Translations under genes and position numbers: made by a program | Assembly: GCF_023159225.1 (NCBI RefSeq) | Contig: NC_063168.1 | Location: forward strand, 48,625,776-48,689,775 | Direction: 5' to 3' | Length of the DNA stretch: 64,000 bases | Origin: Perognathus longimembris pacificus | Lineage: Eukaryota; Chordata; Mammalia; Rodentia; Heteromyidae | Notes under the pieces: generated by a model | Seen by the model: the letters and a program-made list of their open reading frames with translations, nothing else | Database searches by the model: none | Told to the model about the DNA's origin: nothing | Shown: piece by piece, positions 43,574-58,637 of the stretch | Position numbering within the stretch: position 1 is the first letter of the stretch | How the letters are laid out: every line of letters starts with the position of its first letter

Positions 43574-44679
43574 CTAAAGTATGGATGAGTAATTGTAAGG
43601 GAGGTACTTTATAAGTGTTTTCCTACTGAAAAGGTTTCATGCTCCTTAACATTAAAAAATTTGAATGTCTAGAAGTTATCTGCCTTAGATCATCTATTAG
43701 TTACAAATGTACTAACAACAGTAAAAGACCTGATTGTAATATAAAAGAATAATATAAATCCTAGACCTTTAATTTTTTAGGGATAAAGTAAGACACCAGT
43801 GGTTCAGATTATTCATATTATGGACTGAAATGACCCTTTTGTTAGACAAGTAACTAATAATAATTCAGTTAAAACATCCAGTTGTCTTGTTATTTTTCTC
43901 ACAGAATTAATCAATCATTTTATTAAGCTAGTGATCAAAAGGAAAAGTAAAGACATGGTCTCAATATTGTCAGTAAAGCAATAAGAGCAGATGGCTGGTG
44001 CAAACACTATGACCCAGGCCCCAGGTAATAAGTAGTATTTTAAGGGTATTAAAATACCAAATACATTCTAAAACAAGGCATTAGAATATGATGGGTTTCT
44101 CCCATCTTAACTTAAGGGTGGAAAACCTTCATGAACTGATTTACATTAAGTTTTACCCTTTCACTGACCAAAACAAATATATCTGCCATGCTAGGTATTA
44201 TGTATATGTTTTAAAACTTTTGCTTTAATTAAGTATATTTATTTCAGGAAAATACACAGTATGCTTCAGATTTAGAATCCGTAAAATATATTGTCAGATT
44301 TGCAATTTCAGCTCTTTGAAAAAGTCCATTCCAACCACAAAGACATTTACCATGACAGATTTCATACTGAGTTCCAGTAGTCAGTGCATGGACTCTCTTC
44401 ACCCACACTCTGAGTGATCTCAACCAAATCAATGGCTTCAATCTCCACATATACTAGCTACTCCCAAATGCCAAACTCCAGGATCATGGTCTGTATGTAG
44501 GTATCTGACAGCACCTCAAGCTTACATGTCTACCGTGACAACCTGCTCTTATCAAAGCTGTCAATAACTTGAGTTTTTTCAAAGGTGTAGGGCAAAAATG
44601 TTGTTATCCCTGACCCTTAGCTTTCACTCATTACTACCTTGTAGCCAGTAAGTACTGATATCAGACTTCAGATTACATG

Positions 44680-44890
44680 CAGAGTCTGGTCAGTTCTTTC
44701 AAATCCATGGCCACCACTAAGTCACAATCATCTCTCACCTGGATGACTATCATAGCCTCTTACCTAGTCTCTTCCTTGTCCCCTTCAGTCTATTCCTAAT
44801 GGAAACTGTGGGATTAGACTTGTTAAAATCATTTCCCTGCTCTGCTCAAAGCCTTCCAATGGCTTCCCATCTCATAGTAAAAGCCGGGGG
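44680..44890 (+). mobile_element. L2-like ancient LINE fragment
   Basis: tctcacctggatgactatca, tagcctcttacctagtctct, tccctgctctgctcaaagcc and ttccaatggcttcccatctc follow the well-known L2 3' pattern. Diverged; orientation is inferred. Confidence 0.6.
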
Positions 44891-45225
44891 AGGCATGCTT
44901 AAAAGACACCTAAAAGGATTATTTTGAACTAAATGCTTTAAAAAATAAAAGAAGGGCATTCTGATCCTCTACTTTTTTCTTCCCCAAAGCAAGAAATAAA
45001 TTCCCACATGGAAGTTATCTTCCCTATAACAGAAGGAAAACAACATTCTTATCATCAAGGTCAGGAACTTGAGGCCAAAGAAAGCTTATATAAACATTCC
45101 TTGTTAAACTACCTCTTGCCTTGCTAGTCTCTTCTTCCCTTAGCTATTCTAGTCTGTTTGCCTTACTATGTTTTTCCAATTTACTGCTCTTTGTACAGTT
45201 CAAATCCAAGTACTGTCAAAAAAAA

Positions 45226-45436
45226 AATAAAGGGAAAGAAGGGAGGGAGTAAGGGAGGGAGGGGGGGAGGGAGGGAGAGAGAGAGAAAGAGAGAGAGAGA
45301 GATAAAGGAAGAGGAGGAGGAGGAGGAGGAGGAGGAGGAGGAGGAGGAGGAGGAGGAGGAGGAGGAAGAGGAGGAGAGGAAGGAAGGAAGGAAGGAAGGA
45401 AGGAAGGAAGGAAGGAAGGAAGGAAGGACAGAAAGG
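45226..45436. repeat. Long polypurine tract (GGGA, GA, GGA, GGAA)
   Basis: About 210 bp with almost only purines on the plus strand: GGGA/GA units, then about 20 GGA units (with a few changes), then about 14 GGAA units. Open frames across it (poly-Glu on plus, poly-Pro on minus) are artefacts. Confidence 0.97.
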
Positions 45437-45686
45437 GAAAATGTATCACTCTAAAGATTTTATGTTCAAAGCAATGTTTCTTGTAAAGATCTTTATTCAT
45501 TTTGTTCATCTTCGAAAACCGGAAAGTTTTTTTAAAAAAAGATACCAATCTAGATTCCAAAATTGTTTTAGAAATGTCTACATACCGAGTGTTTTATATA
45601 TGCATGTACGTGTGTGTGTGAATACTGACTTACATGTATTCTCAATAACACCCAGTAATTATAATCGGCTCCTATTGTTTTTTGAA

Positions 45687-45897
45687 AGATTTTTTTTTTT
45701 TTTTCTGGCCAGTCCTGGGCTTGGACTCAGGGCCTGAGCACTGTCCCTGGCTTCTTTTTGCTCAAGGCTAGCACTCTGCCACTTGAGTCGCAGCGCCACT
45801 TCTGGCCATTTTCTATATATGTGGTGCTGGGGAAATGAACCCAGGGCCTCATGTATAAGGGGCAAGCACTCTTGCCACTAGGCCATATTCCCAGCCT
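45687..45897 (-). mobile_element. IDL-Geo SINE
   Basis: Complete minus-oriented element with a T-run: gccagtcctgggcttggac, aaggctagcactctgccact, gccactaggccatattccca. Confidence 0.92.
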
Positions 45898-46166
45898 CTA
45901 CATTTCTAATATGTCATTTCTACAGGACTCAGGGCCTGAGCACTAAGGTTTCTAAATGCCATAATTAAAAGTTACTAACTGAAATTCTATTGTCATCCTG
46001 GCCTAAAATTAAGAATCAAGACCCTGCTAGATGATAGGTATGTGGTTACCTTAATAATAAATTTAACACTACATTTCATCCTCATCAAATATTCCGCAGT
46101 TTTACCTAGTAATAGAAGAGTAAAAGGGAAAATTTTAAAGCAAAAATTCCTCCAGATAGCATATTA

Positions 46167-46268
<102 letters not shown>

Positions 46269-47449
46269 TCATATTTCAATAAATCACAATGTATCCCAGA
46301 GCTCTGTAAACTTACAGCATAACTTATACATTCCATTTGAGGTTCTATTAGGTATCCAGATATAAGTAATATTCCTTGTGGATTATCCAAATGCTATATG
46401 AAATGTATTTACATACTATGTCTCTTGGAGCTCACTATTCAACATTTAACAGAGTTTCTTATGTGTCAAGTACTATGCCTAGGACTAAGATCCAAAGGTG
46501 GTTTTGAGAAAAGGTGACGATTCCATAATTGAGACTAGTCCTTAGCTGCTATGTTTTCACAGATTTCCAGTAACATAGTGGCTCTCTTGGTTAGTAGTCT
46601 ATTGTTACAACTGAGATTAAAGCACTCTTGTTATTTCCCAAATGTAAAAGCTTCATTCATTTGAAACAGTTGATACCTTCTCCGGAAGGAATCATACAAA
46701 ATAGTACAATACGAATAAAAGCTAGAGTTCTTTTAGGTCAGACATTATGCTTTAAGTGTCTAAGTCCTGGGAAAATAGCTACAGGCTAGGCACTGCCTCC
46801 TAGCTGGCTGAGGTAGTGCACCCACAGAGAGAAGGGAGGAAGGAAAGGAGCTTAGCCTTATAAGGATGATAGATAATTAAGTCAGTAGGAAGCTATATAA
46901 CTTTGTCAAGAACACAAGGTACTTCCTTATAGTGCTTTTTCTAGGAGATACTTTCCAAAAACATAATTGAGTATTATAGGGCTTATTTCCATTTGGTGGC
47001 TATATAAAGACCCTTACTGCAAGTTCTTTAACCAATCTACTCTAATAATCTGCCCTCATATAGGTATCAGAGGTCTTTACCAGGCAGTACCTACCACAGT
47101 CTCCTTCTGAGAGAACCATTTAAAAACCTCCATTCCTACCAATGGTTAAGACACCTAGTCTTAGACACCTAGCATGTGATGTTCACGGTTGAGTTCGCTT
47201 TGTAATCCCACTTCCCTGGGAGTGGTGCTTCCAACAAAGCCTTGCCAACTTCTGCCTCAAGGGTAGACCCTCTGCTGTAGGATAAGACTAGTTCTGTCCA
47301 ACAGTCCTGTAAACCAAGACACTGGCCAGGAAAACCAATGTTGTTGACACATTTGCCTGCAATGGTAAGAAGGAGAACAAAGCAGGAAAAAAGAGGAACT
47401 TTGGGGGCAGTAGAGAGGATGTTACCATTTAAAATGTGGTGGTCCCTGC

Positions 47450-47925
47450 CAGGTACTGGTGGCTCATGCCTGTAATCTTAGCTACTCAATAGACTGAAAT
47501 CTGAGGATCACAGTGTGAAGCCATTCCAGGCAGAAAAGTCCCCATGAGACTCTTACCTCCTATTAACCACTTAAAAATCAGAAAAGGGAATACCAAAATT
47601 GAGAGACAAAGGATAAAAAGACAAACCAATGCAACAGCAATACTTACAAAACTATATGGTGTAAACCAACTGTACAATTCATGGGGGGAAGAAGGAAATG
47701 GGGAGGCAGGAGATGGGGGAAAATGAGGAGGAGGTAACAAGTTAGGTGAGAAATGTACTCACTGCCTTAGGTATGAAACTGTAACCCCTCTGTACATCAT
47801 TTTGACAATAAAGAAATGAAAAAAATCAGAAGTGGTGCTGTGGCTTAAGTGGTAGAGCACTAGCCTTGAGCACAAAGAGGCTCAGGGACTCACACAGGCC
47901 CTGAGTTCAAGCCCCACAACCAACA
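47450..47925 (+). mobile_element. B1-Geo SINE split by an L1 insertion
   Basis: The B1 half (ggtggctcatgcctgtaatc, cagtgtgaagccattccagg) ends at about 47,583. The Geo half (gtggtgctgtggcttaagtg, gagcactagccttgagcaca) resumes at 47,832. Confidence 0.9.
47584..47820 (+). mobile_element. 237-bp L1 3'UTR insertion with target duplication
   Basis: Severely 5'-truncated L1: accaaaattgagagacaaag, gtaaaccaactgtacaattc, gaaactgtaacccctctgta, then aataaagaaatgaaa. Flanked by aaaaatcagaa at 47,573-47,583 and 47,821-47,831. Confidence 0.9.
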
Positions 47926-47935
47926 ATAAATACAA

Positions 47936-47989
47936 ACATACATACATACATACATACATACATACATACATACATACATACATACATAA
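47936..47989. repeat. (CATA)n microsatellite
   Basis: About 13 units of cata directly after the B1-Geo tail. Confidence 0.95.
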
Positions 47990-48264
47990 AATATGGTGGT
48001 CCCAATGGAGAGGAAGAACAGCACATCATCTGAGGGAAAAGCAGGTATGTCTGGGATCTGGGAGACAGTATCTAGAAAATCTCAGGAACAGTGAATGCTC
48101 TTCTGAGTGTCTGAGGATGAAGGAGGGAGGGGAGAGGTTTTGGGCAAGGAATGAAGAGGTGTAGGATCTCAAACGCTCTTATAATGACTACATTTAAATG
48201 AACTGTTCTTACAGTCATTCACTGAAGAATGCTAATGATTGCTACCGAAGATTTTACTGCAGGC

Positions 48265-48445
48265 AAGTCACCACAGTAGGAAAGGCCTGGACCAAGGCTT
48301 AAGTTCAAGTTCCATCACATACTGGATGGACATCTGGGAACTGACTTAACTTCTCACTGTCTTTAACATAACATGGGACGGTTGGCCACATCACTGGGCT
48401 GTTGTGATGATCAAATAAAATAATGTAAATAAAGGGTAATAGCAT
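48265..48445 (-). mobile_element. MIR fragment
   Basis: gggaactgacttaacttctc, actgtctttaacataacatg, gggctgttgtgatgatcaaa, aataatgtaaataaaggg follow the reverse MIR series. Confidence 0.7.
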
Positions 48446-49329
48446 TTAGACAACAAATGTTTTCTTCTTAACTATACATAAGAAGTAAAGCACATGTTTT
48501 CCTTTAAACCCACAAACCCAAGCAGCCTTGGGGCTTTCTAAGCTATGGTTTAAACAAATAACTCCACCACTAATAGTTTGATGGATTTTCTTCCTTGAGG
48601 AAAACAAAACAAAACAAAAAACTTGTTTCACTTGGCAAGAGTTGTTTCAGCTTAATTAAATTTGGAAACATATATTTATAGGCAAATATCCTGGCACTTT
48701 TAAATAGAGTTATGCAGAGGGTTTTGTTTTATTTTTTTCTTTGTTTAAGCAACTCCAGAAAGAAGTCTCCTAAAAATTAGAATTCAATGCATCTGGCTAA
48801 AAGATTGTGTACTTCTGAAATTATTTATTTTGAAAACAGAACAATGGTTACTTCTGGAGCACTGTAAATAAATGAAGACCTTTGCCATGAACTCACTGAA
48901 AAAGCTGTATTTTACAAATTCAGTCTGTAGGATTTCTCTGATTTAATGTGAAAACATTACAATAAGATCTGACATTCTGATCCTGATGAAGGGTTAAAAG
49001 ACAATCTCAAAAAAGACATAATGCCTATGTATATCTGATCATATGTAATAATTTTTTAAATGAACTCCAAGAAATGAAAATGAAAAAAAAAGAGAGAGAA
49101 TCTCAAGACTTTAACAAACTAAATTACTGAAAGAATGTTTATTTACGTTGCATCCATAACGAAGATACTTCATACCAGTACTGTTTACACTTTCAAGACC
49201 AACAGTCTATCTTACCCCAGGGAGCCTTTGACTGCACATGGAACCCAAGTTCCCAAGTCCTTTCCTTCCCTGAATTCTCCATCACAAATCCTGGACACCA
49301 GTCTTGCTGACTCCACTAGCAGGTAGTGG

Positions 49330-49560
49330 ATGTGGCAGGGACTGTTCAAATACAATTACCTGATTAAGTATAACTCACTTAAATGCTTTCACTACCCTGT
49401 GAGGTTGACACTATCATCTCCATTTCACAACTAAGGACACTAAGGCACAGAAAATCTGTAAATGATCTATTCAAGGTCACATACATGGCAAGTGGAGCTA
49501 GGACTTGGGCCCAGGCTGTCTGACTCTCAAGCTCCTGGCCTGTCCTCTTTGCCACATTCT
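49330..49560 (+). mobile_element. MIR element
   Basis: Good copy: ccctgtgaggttgacactat, catctccatttcacaactaa, ggacactaaggcacagaaaa, aaggtcacatacatggcaag, ggacttgggcccaggctgtc. Confidence 0.85.
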
Positions 49561-50764
49561 CTTTACATTCTTTCTCTTCCTTTTTAGTGACCTTTGCGTC
49601 CCTTCATTTCTGCCACACATGACCTCTTGGTCATACCTTTTCTTTCTGTTCCCTCTGGGAACTGCTCTACTCCAGCTCCTTACATTCTGCTTACTCCTCC
49701 TTCTACCTGCCTCGCTCTTATTCACACCAGTGCTATTCTTTGATCTCATTTGTAGCTTTAAGTCCCTACTGCCTCTCATTTCATTGTAGTTTTTGAGTGT
49801 CTTGCTTCAGGGTCCAGGATTAAATTACATTCCTGAAACTGACAGTCCTAATAGCTGAGATAATTTGGAAGTAATAATCTTTTATAAAAGGAAAAGAAGG
49901 GGTTGGCAGAGCGCCAGCTAATGAGCAAAAGTGTCAGATACTGAGTTCTAGGCTTAGTCTTGAACAAAAAAAGGAAAAGGTGCTTGTGTTCAATAAATGC
50001 TTACAAAATAATACTAATATCAACTGTATTAATTTTCATTCTAAAGTATCAGGAAAAATGAAGCAAAAATACAATAAATTTACATAGAAATAATGAATCT
50101 ACCATGGCATATATTCCATTCAGACACTTTTCTATGAATACATATGACAAACAGGAATAATAATGTGCTGCTGCACTGTACTTATTAACTAACAATGCAG
50201 CATAACAAATAGCATTAAATATTCTCTTCTAACATTCAGAAGGCAAAATATAGCATTATATGGTTATAGAAACATATTTAAGCTATTCCCTATCCTATAC
50301 ATAAGTTGTCAGGTAGGGTATGGATATGACAATTTTTCTTTATTATAAACCATGGTCTTTCCAGGAATAGGAATGTTCTATACCTTAGTATAGTGGCAGT
50401 GAATATTTTCCAAAATTTATTAAGCTCTACACTTTAAATCTGCATATTTCAATATATGTTGATTATGGTTCATTTTTAAAGACAAATAAAAAGTAAATAT
50501 CATTATTAAGTCTTAAATCTTTTGCAAAGTAAGCTACTTCCTAAGGATTCATTTCTTAAACTGAGATTGCCAAATCAAATTATATATCTTAATTATTTGA
50601 TGTTCATTCCATTTAAGGACCTTGCCAAATTGTTTTCCAAAGCATTATTCTGACCAGCAGATATGTCTTAATGTTTGTCAATACTGGGTTTCAACATTTA
50701 AAAAATGTTTTTACTTTTACCACATAAAAATATCTTCATTACTTCAATTTCTACTTTAAAAATT

Positions 50765-51455
50765 ATTCGTGATACTATTCACAATAGCCAAGATATGGAA
50801 ACAACCCAGATGCTCCACAATAGATGAGTGGATCCAAAAAAGTGGTACCGATATACAATGGAATTTTACACAGCCATTAGAAAGAATAAAATAATGTCAT
50901 TTGCAGAGAAATGGATAGAACTAAAACAAATCACATTAAGTGAAGTAAGCCAAGATCAGAGTCAAACGATGGTTGTTGTAGAAGTCAGATCTAAAATGCA
51001 CTGAGATATGACAGACAAATTATGTAGAATTCTTGATATTCACGTACAGTGAGACCAAAAGAGGATAATCTTAGGAGAGAATCACAAAGGTGCAATACCC
51101 AAGCACCTCTTCATATGTATATAAAATATACATACTAAAATGAATCTAAAGACATGGAAACAAAGGACTTAAAATTGTTTTTTCTTTTTTTTGATGGCCT
51201 GTATTCTTTACTTTATCTATGGTGTATCCATGTGCACATCTGTGGGAGGGTTGGGGAGGACACAGGACCAGAGGAAAAAGGGTAAAAACGTGCAGCAGTG
51301 GAGAGCACTGGCTGCACAGGACATTGGTGAAAGTGATTTATGCAAAAGTGAACAGATGACACTATGCGAAAGGAAATGTACTTATTACCTGATGTATGTA
51401 AATGCAACCCTGCTGTATATCACCTCGAAAACAACAATAAAGTAAATTAGAAAAA
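50765..51455 (+). mobile_element. L1 3' part (ORF2 end plus 3'UTR)
   Basis: The translated start resembles the C-terminus of L1 ORF2 (DMETTQML, YRYTMEFYTAIRK, SFAEKWIELKQITLSEVSQ). After it come an L1-type 3'UTR, aacaacaataaagtaaatt and an A-rich end. There are several stops; it is inactive. Confidence 0.88.
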
Positions 51456-51634
51456 AATATTAGTGATAGCAAAATCTTTTCCCTTACACTTACTGATCTT
51501 CTGTGTTTCTTCTTATTTCTACCTACTTCTTTCCTACTATGTCATCTGGTCTAACACTCTATTACATATCATGGATATTAACTGTTTTTCACACTTCAAA
51601 CACCTTTTCCAATTTTTCATCTTTATGGATTTTA

Positions 51635-51937
<303 letters not shown>

Positions 51938-52239
51938 CTAGAATGTAATAAGATAGCAAGAAGAAAGGCATTTGTGAACAAGTAGGATTATTAGTATTTC
52001 TGTGTTCCTAATAATTTATAATACTTTAGCAACTTTCTGAGAATTGTAATTATTTTTGTTTCAGTTTACTTTTCAGGTTTGTCATAATATAAATTTTGGG
52101 GTAGTGATTTTACAACTTGACCCATCACATTTTCCTTTTGCTCCTTCAATGTACTATCAAATAGTTGTTGAGTTGAAGAGTAGAATGACTGGAGGATACA
52201 AATTGAAATACTACAATTTTAGCAAATGAAGAGCAGTTT

Positions 52240-52770
52240 CTTTATAGAAATGAGGAAATGAAGTATAAACAAAATGAGAAGACCTTGCACACAAGAAGAA
52301 AAATCCTGGGACATGGTCTCCTTGATATATGACTGTTGGGGGGGGGGGAACAGTAGAGACCAGGTCTACAAAACAAAAAACTTCTTGTCAAATGGTATTT
52401 CCATAGGTGTGGGTCAGCGACCTTACATTATGTATCTAAAACCGAACAACTACTAAACATAAAAAGGTCTAAAATAGACCTCTCAGTGGATCACAATAGC
52501 TCAACAGCTATGAATATAAGACAAGGATAAGTAAACTCTATTGTTGACGTTATATTTAAAGTTCTAGGTGAATTTCCTTTGGTGTACACCACGTGGCTAC
52601 TGTATATGATTTTGGTACACTGGGTATTGTATATATGCCTACCTGATCTAGGGAAGGGAAAGAAAAACGAAGGTGTAAGATATCACAAGAAATGTACTCA
52701 CTGCCCTATTATGTAACTGTACCCCTTTTGCACAACACCTTGTCAACAAAATTTAATTAATAAAAAAAGA
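52240..52770 (+). mobile_element. L1 3' end
   Basis: atggtctccttgatatatga, gtggctactgtatatgattt, agaaatgtactcactgccct, aactgtaccccttttgc, gtcaacaaaatttaatt and an A-rich tail are the L1 3'UTR features of this genome. A run of twelve G lies at about 52,337. Confidence 0.75.
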
Positions 52771-53255
52771 AAAATCCTTGAAACTAGCATGTGATTAGAT
52801 ACTGTGAATTATTATTTTCCAATCTCAAATTAACCACATAGCACATTTTCCAAATATATCAGAAGCATACAAATAATTCTTAAGAGCCATGCTCTAAGAC
52901 AAAGCTTCCTGATTCCCCCTTTAAAATCTTTGAGTTCTTAGTCTACTAAAAACATTGATCATGTACCTTTCTGGCAAATGTTGTCTTCCACCCTCCAAAG
53001 AAGCAAGATGATAAGAAAATGATGGTTATTAAAACATTTCAGAAATAAAGTGAATTTTCATGAAACATATCAGAATATCTCTCAGGAGCTTGTTTTAAAT
53101 TTAACAGGTTTCTGGCAAGACTAGCCTTATGAAGAGTGGGTAAAATAGGCAGCTGCTACTTCTCTGCTGTGACTTGTCAGACAACCCCTCTGCTCACCAA
53201 TAGCTCTTCCACATAGTTTTGTAAAAACACCTGAAGTTCATAGAAGAACTGTCAT

Positions 53256-53470
53256 TTAGCTTGGTACACCTGTAATCCTAGCTACTCAGGAGAGATGAGA
53301 TAATGAGGATTGAGGTTTGAAGCCAGGCTAGGTAGAAAAGTCTATGACATTCTTATCGCCAGTTAGCCAGGAAAAAAAAAAGTCCAAAGTGGTATGTTGC
53401 TCAATTGTGTTAAGTGAAAAAGTCAAATGATAGTGGAAGGCTCTGAGTTCAAGCCCCAGTAGTGGCACAC
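53256..53470 (+). mobile_element. B1-Geo SINE, diverged
   Basis: ggtacacctgtaatcctagc, aggtttgaagccaggctagg, then a decayed Geo half and gagttcaagccccagtagtg, followed by a short CG/CA run. Confidence 0.75.
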
Positions 53471-53879
53471 TCACACCTGCACTCATGTATACATGCATGC
53501 GTGTGCGTGCGTGCACAGACACACACACACAGAGAACTGTCATACATTGTATTCTGTATTAAAATTCAAATACTCTTGAATTTAGTTATATATTGCGGAC
53601 ATCTTACTGGGAATTTATTTATTAGATAATCCTCTAAAATGGCTTGTCATTTTCAGAGCTCAGATTATATGTGAGGAAAGAAAAGTATAAGGGTTTTAGA
53701 AAAGGTAATGAACGTTAATGGAATTACCCAGCATAAACTTACCTTATGTTATAGTTTTAACTAAATAGTCTTGGAATATTTCATTTGGGGATAAGATTCA
53801 ATACAAACTGAAGAAAGAAATATGGAGTCATTCAATCTCCTTCCACTAGCTTGGATAATTGGAAAAAAAATGAATTTTT

Positions 53880-54112
53880 TGTTTGTTTGGTGCCAGTCCT
53901 GGTGCTTGAACTCAGGATTTGGGCACTGTCCCTGAGCATTTTTGCTTAAGCACTCTACCACTTGAGCCACAGCTCCACTTCTGAATTTTGGGTGGTTACT
54001 TGGAGATAAGATCCTCACCAACTTTCCGGCCCAGGCTGGTTTCAAATTGCAATCCTCAAATTTCAGCATCTTGAATAGCTAGGATTATAGTCGTGAGGCA
54101 CTGATGCCTGGC
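53880..54112 (-). mobile_element. B1-Geo SINE near exon e6
   Basis: Reverse Geo (ggtgcttgaactcaggattt, actctaccacttgagccaca) and reverse B1 (caggctggtttcaaattgca, aatagctaggattatagtcg). Ends about 60 bp from the exon e6 donor. Confidence 0.85.
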
Positions 54113-54160
54113 ATGAGATTTTTTTAATGATAATAAAAGAATAATAACAGTAATAATTTA

Positions 54161-54298
<138 letters not shown>

Positions 54299-54379
54299 TT
54301 AATGTAATAGTAATAACAAATGTTTTTATGTAATTAATTTTGCATTATAAGAAACAAAATCAGTAAGGAGTTTTATTTA

Positions 54380-54535
<156 letters not shown>

Positions 54536-54627
54536 CTAATTAAAAAGGAAATACTATAAAACAATACTGTAAGTTTCCTTTGGGATACTCTAATTCATTA
54601 ATTAATTTAAAAGATGACAGATATTAA

Positions 54628-54977
<350 letters not shown>

Positions 54978-55357
54978 TCAAGTCAATATTAATAAGGGCT
55001 CTCCAAATGACATCTGTAAGTTCTCCTACAGAATACCACCATAGACTAGATTTTTCATTTTTTGGTCATGAAGAACTTTTAAAGAAGAAAACAGAACTAA
55101 AGAGTTAGAAATGTCATGCTAATCTCCAAGGAAGTCAAAGAAACATAAATAATATTATGGTTTGATTACAACAACAGCTAGGTTTATGCATATAAAGCAT
55201 ATGTAATAGTCTACATGCATCTTTTATTTAAAATGAAAATACTGTATTTAAATATTGATATATAGGCAAAACTCTAATTTACCAAGACTTTCATAATCAT
55301 ATTATAAACCACTTAAGTTCTATAATCACTTTTAAAGTAACTCTACACTAAACAAAA

Positions 55358-55562
55358 CAATGTGTGTCTGGCATGGTGTCTTATGTCTATAATCCCAACG
55401 ACTTGGGAGTTGGAGGTAGGAGATCTTCAGTTTGAGGCCATCACAGACAAAGCTAGCAAGACTCTATCTCAAAAACAAAAGAGCTGGGGTATATATAACT
55501 CAAGTGGTAGAGTGTTTGCTTAGCAAGCCTGAGGCTCTGGGTTCAATTCCTAGTACCCCTCC
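55358..55562 (+). mobile_element. B1-ID composite SINE
   Basis: B1 half (tggcatggtgtcttatgtct, tttgaggccatcacagac, actctatctcaaaaac) joined to an ID half (gctggggtatatataactca, agcctgaggctctgggttca, attcctagtacccc). Confidence 0.85.
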
Positions 55563-56944
55563 AAATATGTACGGTTTCAATTGAATAAGCTACTAGTTGT
55601 CATATTTTTTAAAAAGTATCATAAAAGAGAAGCAATAAGACTTAAAGGCATGAACAGCAGCTTAAAGACCTTCCAGCAGCTTAAAATAAAATTCATTGGA
55701 ACTTTCACAATATTTCAGTTGTTTTAATTACTCATGACTTGTAAGCTACATTTTCAAAAATCACAATTGCAGATTTTGGAATAAGTGAAACAAAGACGTA
55801 CATCATTATTCATCATAGTATCCAGAAATTTAATAAAAAGTTTTCTAACATCTAATCCATATTAGGATAACATTACTCTTGCAATGCTACTCTTTAACTT
55901 ATTAGCCTCAGAGAATAGTTGTGATAATATCTTTATTTTTCAAAGGATAACAGAAATTAGAAAGCTCTGTTATCACCCAAGCTAATGCCCCATTCTCTAA
56001 GTTTGAGATGACAGGATTTGTCCACCGTCAAATAGTTAATGAAGGGCAATGTGGCAGGGAAAATCTCAGGCTACCATCCCCAGGATCAGTGTGTCAGTAT
56101 TGTCTGAGGTGCTACTGATAGAGAAGACAACAAAACAGAAATATATCAGTCCTTAGGGAACATAGATTTGGGGGTGGGGTAAGGAGAAGGAGATGAAAAA
56201 CAGGCAGGAAGTGCTCTGAAGAATAGAACACAGAATACTGGGTCTGAACGTACTGAGACCTACTCCTGGGAACTGTAGCCTGGATTGTGTTTGCTGACAG
56301 TCAGGACTGAAGAGTCAAGTCCAGACCCTCTGAACCATGAAACTCCCACAGCCTCTTCCCCCACAAAGTGACATAAACTACTAGACAGGGTTGTTAAGTA
56401 TTGAAGCAGCAGGCAAAACAAATATATCCCTTGGTTCTTCTCCAGCCAGTGCAGAACTTAGTACTCTGTTCCTCCTACCATCACCACCCTCTGATACATT
56501 TGGGGCCATGCAATGGCTTAGATGCTTGTTTACTCCTGGGGACATAAACTGAGGAGGGCGCTGTGGAGCAAACTGGAATCTTCGGAGTCCTCAAGATATA
56601 AAGTTCCCTGCAGCCAACAATGGCTCCCACACAGCTCAGCAGCAGAGGACTACCTTTCTCTAAGAGATTCCAGCTAGCTGACCTTGATGCCAGCATGGGG
56701 CACAGGATGAATGCTTGGCTACTGAGCCATACCCCTACCCCCAAGTTCATGATCTCCCTTTATTGCCACAGAAAAGTGATCTCTCTCATCTGCAGATAAT
56801 AAGACAATTAATCATATAATAATAATAGAAATGAGACTATGTGGCTCATAGAAAATGAAATAGAAAATTAGGACAAGAATAACATTTTAGGCCACGGGTA
56901 ATTATTTGAAGCACTATGGTTTGAAGCAGGTACTTTGCTTCTTT

Positions 56945-57112
56945 TTTTTAGTATTAAATTTTATTGACAAGGTGATGTGCAGAGGGGGTACAGTTACATA
57001 GTAAGGTAGTGAGTACATTTCTTGTCATATCTGCTATACCCTTCCTCATTTTTCTTTCCCTAGTTCAGGTAAGCATATATACAATATCCAGTGTACCAAA
57101 ATCATATACAGA
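56945..57112 (-). mobile_element. L1 3' end, minus orientation
   Basis: T-run, then the reverse of the L1 terminus: attttattgacaaggtgatg, ggggtacagttacatagtaa, gtgagtacatttcttgtcat, ttccctagttcaggtaagc. Its right end is about 85 bp from exon e3. Confidence 0.8.
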
Positions 57113-57145
57113 GGTACTTTGACTCTTTAAACAAACAAACAACTA

Positions 57146-58135
<990 letters not shown>

Positions 58136-58521
58136 AAATCTATTAAAAAACAACAAACAACAACCTTTCTAACTAGCATAATAGCCTATTTCTGATGACT
58201 ATGAATTATCATTGTTTTTAACTAAAGGGCAATTACGTGAACACACATGATTACTAGTCATTCAGTCTACTTTCTGGCATTTATAGGTTGACATACACAC
58301 TTTTTTTTTTTAAACATAGCTCGTTATATCCTCAACTTCTTCTCTCATAACATTTCCAAACTAAGCTATAAGCTCTCAGCAAGAATCACAGCTTTCATTT
58401 CTTTAGTATCTTCATACACATTTATCTCAGGCTGTGCAGATTCTGTAATTCAGTGAGACTGACTAATACCTGTTGGAATACTTTTTGACTAAAGTGCTGT
58501 TATATGATTTTGGTTTTTTCC

Positions 58522-58622
58522 TTGTGCTAACACTGGGGCTTGAACTCAGGAGCCTCGTACTTTTGCTTGGCTTTTTCACTCAAGGCTGGTGCGCTATCAC
58601 TTGAACCACACCACCAGCCTGC
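58522..58622 (-). mobile_element. Reverse Geo/ID-like fragment
   Basis: ggggcttgaactcaggagcc, actcaaggctggtgcgctat, cacttgaaccacaccaccag. Confidence 0.65.
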
Positions 58623-58637
58623 TATCTTAACCATTTT

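Noticed and set aside
45158..45560. Open frames with long poly-Glu (plus) and poly-Pro (minus) runs
   Set aside because: They are created by the GGA/GGAA repeat; flanks show no coding character.
47937..47989. Regularly spaced repeats resembling an array
   Set aside because: It is a simple (CATA)n microsatellite; no CRISPR-like repeats with unique spacers occur in this eukaryotic window.
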